Below the pieces are notes generated by a model, which did not search any database, was not told where the DNA came from, and saw only the letters and a program-made list of their open reading frames with translations. Of a stretch of DNA of 5,751 bases, positions 1 through 5,751 are shown one piece after another; positions within the stretch are counted from its first letter, which is position 1; each line of letters begins with the position of its first letter. Source of the stretch: Mariprofundaceae bacterium. GTDB taxonomy: Bacteria; Pseudomonadota; Zetaproteobacteria; Mariprofundales; Mariprofundaceae. A program made the translations under genes and the position numbers. Where the stretch lies: NCBI GenBank assembly GCA_030950975.1, contig JAUZQL010000238.1:1-5751 (forward strand), written 5' to 3'.

Positions 1-1002
1 AAGTACATCATCTACTTGCACATCTTCCAGCGGCACATCGGTTTCATTGCCATCCTCGCCAACACGCCGTGCAGTTTTCGGCGACATGCCGAGCAACAGT
101 TTAATCGCTTCATTGGTACGCAAACGAGCGCGCAACTCCAACACCTGCCCGAGCAATACCAGCGTTGTAATGACTGCGGCAGCTTCAAAATAAACATCAA
201 CCAGCCCATCCTGCATCTGCATCAGAGGCGGAAAAAGACTCGGTGCAAGCAATGCAACCATGCTATACATCCATGCCACGCCAACGCCCAAACCAACGAG
301 GGTAAACATATTCAAGTTCCACGTTTTGAGTGATAAGGCAAAACGCTCAAAGAAAGGCCAGCCGCCCCACAGCACGACGGGAGTCGCCAGTGCAAACTCA
401 ATCCACTGCACCAAGCCCATATTTAAGAATGATGGCAACCATGATGGTGCTAAATCGGCCATCATCGCCAATATAAAAACAGGCACCGCCAACAACACAC
501 TCACCGTCAATCGACGGTTCATATCATCGAGTTCTGGATTTGCCTCATCAAGCGTGGCTGTTGTGGGTGCTGCTATCGGCTCCAGTGCCATACCGCACAC
601 CTTGCAGATACCCATACCTTTTTGTTCTTGCCCCGGACACATCGGACAAAAATAGATGGCATCCACATCTGCTTCGACTGGGGTTTTTGCTGCATGGGTA
701 TGGTCGCAAGCGTGATCTTTGCCTTCGTATGCCACAGGATTCTCTTGAAACTTGGCAACACAATGTTGACTACAAAAATAATAATCGTGATTCACATGCT
801 GGACATGATTGATGGATGTACGACTGACTTTCATCCCACAAACAGGATCATGGGTGCAATCATCTCCCATGTAGGTTTCTGGCGATGCGCCGAATGTATC
901 TAGGCAATGTGCGCTGCAAAAATGATAGTCCACGCCGCGAAATACACGCTCATGTTCGCTATCTTCTTTGACCTTCATGCCACAAACGGGATCAATATAC
1001 AT
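1..1002 (-). CDS. copA: Copper/silver-translocating P1B-type ATPase, N-terminal part (runs off left edge)
   Basis: Probable ATP-driven exporter of Cu(I)/Ag(I) from the cytoplasm, in the inner membrane. The frame is open from an ATG at 1002-1000 to base 1, giving 334 residues with no stop, so the catalytic C-terminal half is outside the window. Domains in order: YHS domain 1 (residues 2-45, C7, C29, C33), YHS domain 2 (51-94, C55, C77, C81), an H97-x-C-x-H-x-H103 linker, and a heavy-metal-binding domain (117-142) with CPMC and CKVCGM motifs. Hydrophobic segments at about 164-184, 198-214, 231-254 and 268-290 match helices MA, MB and the next two of CopA/SilP; the family-typical start of the actuator domain follows (LLGMSPKTARRV). 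No GMxCxxC HMA domain is present. A strong AAGGAGG site six bases upstream fixes the start. The gene looks more GC-rich than cusA. Copper or silver is inferred from family and neighbours; the CPC motif that would define the transported metal is not visible. Confidence 0.5.
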   Translation of the reverse strand, partial: MYIDPVCGMKVKEDSEHERVFRGVDYHFCSAHCLDTFGASPETYMGDDCTHDPVCGMKVSRTSINHVQHVNHDYYFCSQHCVAKFQENPVAYEGKDHACDHTHAAKTPVEADVDAIYFCPMCPGQEQKGMGICKVCGMALEPIAAPTTATLDEANPELDDMNRRLTVSVLLAVPVFILAMMADLAPSWLPSFLNMGLVQWIEFALATPVVLWGGWPFFERFALSLKTWNLNMFTLVGLGVGVAWMYSMVALLAPSLFPPLMQMQDGLVDVYFEAAAVITTLVLLGQVLELRARLRTNEAIKLLLGMSPKTARRVGEDGNETDVPLEDVQVDDVL

Positions 1003-1008
1003 GGTGTG

Positions 1009-1015
1009 CCTCCTT
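1009..1015 (-). promoter_or_regulatory. Ribosome binding site of the copA-like gene
   Basis: On the minus strand AAGGAGG stands six bases before the ATG at 1002. It is a near-perfect Shine-Dalgarno sequence and decides the start codon of the ATPase. It is the strongest such site in the window, so the ATPase may be translated more efficiently than cusA. Confidence 0.5.
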
Positions 1016-1027
1016 AATTTTTTTATC

Positions 1028-1053
1028 AGTGCATTTCTGGGTGAACATGCACT
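1028..1053. repeat. Perfect 7-bp inverted repeat with 12-bp spacer upstream of the copA-like gene
   Basis: AGTGCAT (1028-1034) and ATGCACT (1047-1053) are exact reverse complements separated by 12 bases, in the 107-bp gap between the 161-residue protein gene and the ATPase. It could be an operator half-site pair or a small hairpin in the ATPase leader. No T-run follows it in the direction of transcription, so it does not look like an intrinsic terminator. A weak promoter-like pair (ATGAGA at 1079-1074 and GATAGT at 1056-1051, 17-bp spacing, four of six consensus matches each) would place the repeat across the -10 box and start site. That reading is speculative, and chance cannot be excluded. 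Confidence 0.5.
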
Positions 1054-1099
1054 ATCCATCTGTTTGACCTATTTCTCATCGTGAAGCATAGGATGGTGC

Positions 1100-1109
1100 G
1101 TCATATGAC
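1100..1109. repeat. 10-bp perfect palindrome directly after the small periplasmic protein gene
   Basis: GTCATATGAC is self-complementary and abuts the TAA stop (1112-1110) of the 161-residue gene. A palindrome of this length is only mildly unlikely in a gap of about 100 bp, so it is recorded as a possible protein-binding site with no assigned role. It has no loop and no T-run, so it is not a terminator. Confidence 0.5.
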
Positions 1110-1595
1110 TTACTTCATGGCTGAATAATTGACCATAGCTTTGTGCTTTTTGCCATCGGCTGTTTTGAATAAAATCATGATGCCGTTTTTACCTTTGTCA
1201 TTCAAATTATATGCCGCCATGTACCAGTCACCCATCTTCATTAGCATTTTTGAATCGGTTTTTTTGTTGGGAAGAAACACCTTTGAGTTAATCACTGCAT
1301 CTTTGATAATCGCACCATCCTGCTCAATTCTAATCATCAGATGATGGCTTCCCCCTTGTTTCATGCCCTCTTTTGCGACCATGACATGAAACGTCACGGT
1401 GTAGCCGTCAATTTCTTTTTTGACGAAAAAGACTCCGGGTTTTGTCGCCATATCGGTATGGTGTGACATATCCATCGCTGTGTGGTCGTGATGCGCCATG
1501 TTTGGCATGTTTTCCATAGCGTGTTCGTGAGCATTGCTGATGGCTGGTGATGCTGTGAGCAATAGAAAGCCTGTTAAAAGTAGTGTTTTTTTCAT
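1110..1595 (-). CDS. Secreted His/Met-rich protein, probable periplasmic copper/silver binder (FixH/YtkA-like fold suspected)
   Basis: A 161-residue protein with a Sec signal peptide: KK at 2-3, a hydrophobic core at about 5-19, and a likely cut after SNA at residue 22. The mature N-terminus (23-49) is almost half metal ligands, with seven His and six Met among 27 residues. The rest (about 54-158) looks like a small beta-sandwich resembling FixH/YtkA-like proteins, judged by pattern only (GYTVTFHV, later strands and a DG turn). It contains HVM (70-72), HLM (85-87) and M117-x-M-x-M121 followed by W124-x-M126. The start is supported by AAAGGAGA seven bases upstream, inside the end of cusA; the ATGA overlap with the cusA stop implies translational coupling. 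Its place next to cusBA suggests a CusF-like job of periplasmic metal delivery, but the sequence is not CusF: length and fold pattern differ. There are no cysteines. The coding call is firm; the function is inferred. Confidence 0.5.
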   Translation of the reverse strand: MKKTLLLTGFLLLTASPAISNAHEHAMENMPNMAHHDHTAMDMSHHTDMATKPGVFFVKKEIDGYTVTFHVMVAKEGMKQGGSHHLMIRIEQDGAIIKDAVINSKVFLPNKKTDSKMLMKMGDWYMAAYNLNDKGKNGIMILFKTADGKKHKAMVNYSAMK

Positions 1596-4500
1596 GATTT
1601 ATCTCCTTTGTGGATTATTTTTTCTTTCCATTGCAGCACCACACCGTAAATCACGGGTAATACCAGCAAACTTAATAAGGTCGCTGTGAACATTCCGCCA
1701 ATCATGGGGGCTGCAATTCGTTGCATCACATCAGAGCCTGTTCCTTGACCAAACATAATCGGAACCAAGCCTGCAATCACGGCTGTGGCTGTCATGGCAA
1801 TCGGGCGAACACGTTGCGTAGTGCCTGATGATACAGCTTGCATGATGTCTTCTGATGTTAAATGCCCGTTTTTCTCAGATCGCATTTTGGCAACGGACTG
1901 ATCAATGAAGGTCATCACCAATACACCAATTTCTGCCGATACCCCAGCCAGTGCAATAAAACCAACAGCCACAGCCACTGACATATTGTATCCCAAATAC
2001 CAGACCAGCCAAAAACCACCGATCAGTGCAAAAGGAATGGATAACATGACGACAGTGGGTGCTACAAAATTCTTGAAGTTAAAAAATAACAATAAGAAAA
2101 TGGTGAGGAGGGTAATCGGAATCACGACTTTTAAACGTGCATTGGCACGTTCCATATATTCAAATTGCCCCGACCAAACCAATGAATAACCCGCAGGTAG
2201 ATTCACTTGTTCGGCTACTATTTTTTTGGCTTTTGCCACATAACCACCAATATCTGAGGTGCTAATATCCACATAAATCCAAGCATTCGGCGTGGCATTT
2301 TCAGTTTTAATGGACGGCGGCCCTCTGCGAAGCTTTAAATTGGTGACCAAGGACAATGGAATTTGCGCACCTGTCGGTGTAGGAATCAAAACACGTTTCA
2401 ATGATTCCATATTATCACGCAATTCACGCGGATAACGAATATTGATGGGATAGCGTTCCAGCCCTTCCACTGTCTCGCTTACATTCATGCCGCCAATCGC
2501 TGATTGAATCACATCTTGAATGTCGCCGACGGTTAAGCCATAACGCGCGGCTTCCTCACGCTTGATGTCAAAATCAAGGTAGTAGCCACCTGCCGCTTTA
2601 TCGGCAAAGGCAGAAAGCGTATCGGGCAGTGTTTTTAATACATGTTCGATATCACCTGCAACTTTTTCCAAGACATTCAAATCTTCACCCGAGACCTTAA
2701 TACCAATGGGTGTTTTGATGCCCGTTGAAAGCATATCAATGCGTGTTTTAATCGGATATGTCCAAGCATTTGCAACCCCAGGGAATTTGATGGCAGCGTC
2801 CATTTCATCCATCAATGCCTTGGTTGTTTTCGTCGGATCTGGCCATTCCGACTTGGGTTTTAAACGAATGCTTGTTTCCATCATCGATAAGGGAGCTGGA
2901 TCGGTGGCTGTTTCAGCACGTCCAACCTTGCCAAAGACATGATAAACTTCGGGGAAGCTTGTCAAAATTTTATCGGTTTGTTGAAGCAGCTCTTTGGCTT
3001 TGGTGATTGAAATACCAGGATAAGTGGTGGGCATGTATAAAATATCCCCTTCATCCAGAGGTGGCATAAATTCCGAACCTGTTTTCATCACAGGGTAAGC
3101 AGATACTGCCAATAGAACCAAAGCTAAAATTAAGGTGATGGCTTTCCAACGAATGGCTAAGTTTAATACGGGAGCATGCAAACGTTTCAGCCAAACATTG
3201 ATAAAATTATGTTCTTCACTGGGTATTTTTCCACGAATCAACAAACCCATCAAGACAGGTACCAGTGTCACTGCCAATAAGGCCGCCGCTGCCATCGCAT
3301 AGGTTTTGGTGAATGCCAATGGTGCAAATAAACGTCCTTCTTGTGCTTGCAAGGTAAACACAGGAAGAAAAGACACGGTAATAATCAACAAGCTGAAAAA
3401 TAAGGCAGGACCAACTTCTTTGGATGCTGCACTTACCGCATCCCAACGCGCTTTCACCCCCGCTTTGGGATCTAATTTTTCCAAATGTTTATGAGCGTTT
3501 TCAATCATCACAATTGCACCGTCAATCATGGCACCAATGGCAATCGCAATGCCGCCTAAACTCATGATGTTCGCAGATAATCCTTGCCAACCCATGATTA
3601 AAAAGGCGATTAATATGCCAATGGGTAAACTAATAATAGCAACCAAGGCACTGCGTGCGTGCATCAAGAAAATCAAACAAATGATGCCAACGACAATGGA
3701 CTCTTCGATAAGCTTTTCTTTCAGGTTGTCCACGGCGCGTTCAATCAAATCGCCCCGATCATAAACAGGGATAATCTCGACACCTTCAGGTAGACCTGCT
3801 TTCAGTTCATCTAATTTTTCACGCACATGTTCAATGGTTGTCATCGCATTTTCACCAAAGCGCATAATGATGACACCACCTGCTACTTCACCTTGACCAT
3901 TGAGTTCGGCTAAACCTCGTCGCAGCTCTGGGCCTAAGTGAATATTGGCAATTTGTTTGAGAAATACAGGTGTACCATTCTTATCCACGGATACTGGAAT
4001 CATCTCCAAATCATGCAGGCTTTTGATGTAGCCTAAACCTCGCACCATGTATTCCGTTTCACCCATTTCCACCAAACGCCCACCGACATCGTTGTTGGAA
4101 CGTTGAATAGCACGTTTGATTTTGGATAACGGAATATTATATGCCAGTAGCGCATCAGGGTTGAGTTCAATCTGATATTGTTTGACATAACCACCAATGG
4201 AGGCGACTTCAGATACACCTTTCACGGTTTGCAAAGGATAACGCAAATTCCAATCTTGAATCGAACGAAGTTGTGCTAAATCATGCTGACCCGTTTTATC
4301 CACCAGCGCATATTCATAAATCCAACCGACACCTGTGGCATCAGGACCTAATTTGGGCGCAACACCTGTGGGCAAACGATCCGAAGCATAGTTTAAATAC
4401 TCCAACACCCGTGTCCGTGCCCAATACATATCTGTACCATCTTCAAAAATGACATAGACCATGGAAAAACCAAAGAATGAATAACCACGCACCACTTTGG

Positions 4501-4735
4501 TATTGGGTACTGATAACATCGCTGTTGTGAGCGGGTAGGTTACTTGATCTTCAACCACTTGTGGTGCTTGCCCTTCAAAATTGGTAAACACAATGACTTG
4601 CACATCCGATAAATCAGGAATCGCATCCAAAGGCGTACTTTTCATGGCTTGAAAGCCTGCAAATGTAATCAATAGCGTGGCAATCAACACTAAAAAACGA
4701 TTGTTCATGGATGCATCAATCAGTGAACGAATCAT
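1592..4735 (-). CDS. cusA: CusA-type heavy-metal efflux RND transporter (Cu(I)/Ag(I) pump)
   Basis: Inner-membrane proton-driven pump of the HAE/HME RND family. With a CusB-type adaptor and an outer-membrane channel it exports Cu(I)/Ag(I). It has 1047 residues, the length of E. coli CusA as I recall it, and is complete. TM1 is at about 13-31, TM2-TM6 lie between about 343 and 500, TM7 at about 531-550, and TM8-TM12 between about 870 and 1034, with two large periplasmic loops between. Family signatures include DAIPDLSDVQV, GPDATGVGWIYEYALVD, and GAMIDGAIVMIENAH with D405, the proton-relay aspartate. The three-methionine metal site of E. coli CusA (M573, M623, M672) aligns with M568, M618 and M668. 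Path methionines M391, M403, M410, M481, M496 and M1011 are kept, but the M271-M755 pair is not (L271, N751). Start at ATG 4735 with a weak AAAGG site nine bases upstream. It lies 37 bp after cusB and overlaps the next gene by four bases. Substrate assignment to monovalent Cu/Ag rather than Zn/Co/Cd rests on the methionine triad. Confidence 0.5.
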   Translation of the reverse strand: MIRSLIDASMNNRFLVLIATLLITFAGFQAMKSTPLDAIPDLSDVQVIVFTNFEGQAPQVVEDQVTYPLTTAMLSVPNTKVVRGYSFFGFSMVYVIFEDGTDMYWARTRVLEYLNYASDRLPTGVAPKLGPDATGVGWIYEYALVDKTGQHDLAQLRSIQDWNLRYPLQTVKGVSEVASIGGYVKQYQIELNPDALLAYNIPLSKIKRAIQRSNNDVGGRLVEMGETEYMVRGLGYIKSLHDLEMIPVSVDKNGTPVFLKQIANIHLGPELRRGLAELNGQGEVAGGVIIMRFGENAMTTIEHVREKLDELKAGLPEGVEIIPVYDRGDLIERAVDNLKEKLIEESIVVGIICLIFLMHARSALVAIISLPIGILIAFLIMGWQGLSANIMSLGGIAIAIGAMIDGAIVMIENAHKHLEKLDPKAGVKARWDAVSAASKEVGPALFFSLLIITVSFLPVFTLQAQEGRLFAPLAFTKTYAMAAAALLAVTLVPVLMGLLIRGKIPSEEHNFINVWLKRLHAPVLNLAIRWKAITLILALVLLAVSAYPVMKTGSEFMPPLDEGDILYMPTTYPGISITKAKELLQQTDKILTSFPEVYHVFGKVGRAETATDPAPLSMMETSIRLKPKSEWPDPTKTTKALMDEMDAAIKFPGVANAWTYPIKTRIDMLSTGIKTPIGIKVSGEDLNVLEKVAGDIEHVLKTLPDTLSAFADKAAGGYYLDFDIKREEAARYGLTVGDIQDVIQSAIGGMNVSETVEGLERYPINIRYPRELRDNMESLKRVLIPTPTGAQIPLSLVTNLKLRRGPPSIKTENATPNAWIYVDISTSDIGGYVAKAKKIVAEQVNLPAGYSLVWSGQFEYMERANARLKVVIPITLLTIFLLLFFNFKNFVAPTVVMLSIPFALIGGFWLVWYLGYNMSVAVAVGFIALAGVSAEIGVLVMTFIDQSVAKMRSEKNGHLTSEDIMQAVSSGTTQRVRPIAMTATAVIAGLVPIMFGQGTGSDVMQRIAAPMIGGMFTATLLSLLVLPVIYGVVLQWKEKIIHKGDKS
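1602..1609 (-). promoter_or_regulatory. Ribosome binding site of the small periplasmic protein gene, inside the cusA 3' end
   Basis: AAAGGAGA on the minus strand lies within the last codons of cusA, with a six- to seven-base gap to the ATG at 1595. Together with the ATGA stop/start overlap it indicates that the two genes share one mRNA and that translation is probably coupled. Confidence 0.5.
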
Positions 4736-4744
4736 AACGAAACG

Positions 4745-4749
4745 CCTTT
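4745..4749 (-). promoter_or_regulatory. Weak ribosome binding site of cusA
   Basis: AAAGG on the minus strand, nine bases before the ATG at 4735, is the only Shine-Dalgarno-like sequence in the 37-bp cusB-cusA gap. It is shorter and further away than the sites of the two downstream genes. The start is nevertheless supported by protein alignment, since CusA family members begin a few residues before the conserved NRFLVL of TM1. Confidence 0.5.
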
Positions 4750-4772
4750 CAATAAAATTAAAGATGCCACCA

Positions 4773-5751
4773 TTACATATCCTCCATATTCATATCATCA
4801 GGCATCGCCATATCACTCATATTCATATCTTTCATCGCGGGTTTCGTGTTTTTAGCTTGTGTGGCTTGCATCATTTTAGCTGTGGCTTCTTTTAATTTGG
4901 ATTCTGAATCAATCAAGAATTGACTGGAGGTAACTACAATTTCGCCGCCTTTCAAACCTGATAAAATTTGCGCCTGACCTTCAGAATCAATGCCCACAAT
5001 GACTTTTCTAGGTTCATATTCACCTGCGGAACGCTGAACAAATACTTGGGTTTGTTCGCCTGTTCTTACAATGGCTTCAGAAGGCACTGTGATAGCGTCA
5101 ATTTGTTTGCCCGCTTTGACGACAACATTGGCAAACATGTCAGGTTTTAAGGCAAGTTTAGGGTTATCAAACTCCAAACGCATTTTAATGGTGCGTGTTT
5201 TGGCTTCTAAATAAGGATAAATATAACTCACTTTACCTGTAAACACGCGACCGGGAATACCCGCAACCGTCATGTCTGCTGAATCACCTTCACGCACCCA
5301 AGGTAAATCATCTTCATACAAATCGACAATCACCCAAATCCGAGATAAATCTGCAATCATGTAGAGTTCTGTCTCGGGGGTAATACGCTGACCATCACGC
5401 GCACCGATGTGCATCACAATACCTTCAAATGGGGAATGAATATGTAAGCCTTTCATGACTTTACGGCTTTTGGTCAATTGTTTAATTTGATGTTCAGGAA
5501 CATCCAATAATTTCAAACGATCATGGGCAGAAGCCAATAAGCTTTCGGCACCTTGTCGAACATCAGGAAAAGGGCTGTTTTTTAAAATTTCAGCATTGTT
5601 GAGTGCGAGTAAATATTCTTCTTGGGTTGCGACCAATTGTGGCGAATAAATGGAAATGAGACGTGTACCTTTGTGAACATGCTCGCCTGTTTTATCCACC
5701 ATAATTTTTTCAACCCAGGCATTATATTTGGGATGTAAACGTGCCACACGT
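4773..5751 (-). CDS. cusB: CusB-type periplasmic adaptor (membrane fusion protein), N-terminus missing at right edge
   Basis: Periplasmic adaptor that joins the CusA-type pump to an outer-membrane channel and in E. coli also receives Cu(I)/Ag(I). The visible part is 325 residues plus a TAA stop and is open at the right edge. A GTG at 5747 is an internal valine in a conserved stretch (RVARLHPKYNAWVEKI), not the start; signal peptide and N-terminal part lie outside. Numbering from that valine: lipoyl/barrel-sandwich halves at about 1-40 and 98-128 (VHKGTRLISIYSPQLVATQEEYL; HSPFEGIVMHIGARDGQRI), helical hairpin at about 40-95, beta-barrel at about 130-210 and membrane-proximal domain at about 215-285. 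The last 20 residues (305-324) hold eight methionines in KDMNM/DMAM/DMNM-like repeats, a probable Cu/Ag-binding tail. In E. coli CusB the metal-binding methionines are near the N-terminus instead, which cannot be inspected here. It is the first gene visible in the cluster; a cusC-like outer-membrane gene may precede it. Confidence 0.5.
   Translation of the reverse strand, partial: RVARLHPKYNAWVEKIMVDKTGEHVHKGTRLISIYSPQLVATQEEYLLALNNAEILKNSPFPDVRQGAESLLASAHDRLKLLDVPEHQIKQLTKSRKVMKGLHIHSPFEGIVMHIGARDGQRITPETELYMIADLSRIWVIVDLYEDDLPWVREGDSADMTVAGIPGRVFTGKVSYIYPYLEAKTRTIKMRLEFDNPKLALKPDMFANVVVKAGKQIDAITVPSEAIVRTGEQTQVFVQRSAGEYEPRKVIVGIDSEGQAQILSGLKGGEIVVTSSQFLIDSESKLKEATAKMMQATQAKNTKPAMKDMNMSDMAMPDDMNMEDM

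Noticed and set aside
16..903. Several plus-strand open frames (16-333, 260-655, 540-812, 622-903) and minus frames at 12-209 and 548-763
   Set aside because: They lie over the continuous minus-strand ATPase frame, which has clear YHS, metal-binding and membrane motifs. The alternatives give no recognisable domain.
1028..1053. Intrinsic terminator after the small protein gene
   Set aside because: The stem is short and AT-containing, and in the transcribed direction it is followed by an A-rich rather than a T-rich stretch; the ATPase ribosome site follows immediately.
1051..1079. Firm promoter call for the ATPase
   Set aside because: Only four of six bases match in each box. Such pairs are common by chance, so it is mentioned only as a possibility.
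1110..1595. Naming the small protein cusF
   Set aside because: It is longer than CusF, lacks the recognisable CusF core sequence and looks like a different beta-sandwich family; only its position is similar.
1129..5150. Short frames of about 60-94 codons on the plus strand and in other minus frames within cusA, cusB and the small gene
   Set aside because: They are shadows of strongly conserved coding sequence, without ribosome sites or recognisable products.
5745..5747. GTG at 5747 as the start of the adaptor gene
   Set aside because: The preceding codon is in frame and open, the sequence starts in the middle of a conserved adaptor stretch, and there is no signal peptide; the gene continues past the edge.

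Overview
The window is a minus-strand copper/silver efflux cluster from a Gram-negative bacterium. All four genes are transcribed right to left. The Gram-negative assignment rests on the tripartite CusCBA-type RND components, which need an outer membrane, and on a periplasmic protein with a Sec-type signal peptide. The sequences look like Pseudomonadota, but I cannot name a genus from sequence alone.

Layout in transcription order. At the right edge is a cusB-like periplasmic adaptor (4773 to beyond 5751) whose N-terminus lies outside the window. After 37 bp comes a full-length 1047-residue cusA-like heavy-metal RND pump (1592-4735). It overlaps by 4 bases (ATGA) a small secreted His/Met-rich protein of 161 residues (1110-1595), which sits near the place CusF occupies in enterobacterial cus operons but is not CusF. 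A 107-bp gap with a strong ribosome binding site, a 10-bp palindrome and a 26-bp inverted repeat follows. Last is a copA/silP-like P1B ATPase that runs off the left edge. Only its first 334 residues are visible: two YHS domains, a Cys-rich heavy-metal-binding domain, four membrane helices and the start of the actuator domain.

The genes plausibly form one pathway. The P-type ATPase exports Cu(I)/Ag(I) from the cytoplasm. The small His/Met-rich protein could buffer or carry the metal in the periplasm. CusB and CusA, with an outer-membrane channel expected outside the window, would expel it from the cell. No regulator gene, transposon end, RNA gene, CRISPR array or convincing terminator was seen.

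The system class is known. The least-described part is the 161-residue protein, with its Met/His-rich N-terminus and paired HxM motifs. Other points are a Met-rich tail on CusB, replacement of one methionine pair of the CusA metal path, tandem YHS domains instead of a classical HMA domain on the ATPase, and a higher GC content in the ATPase gene than in cusA.
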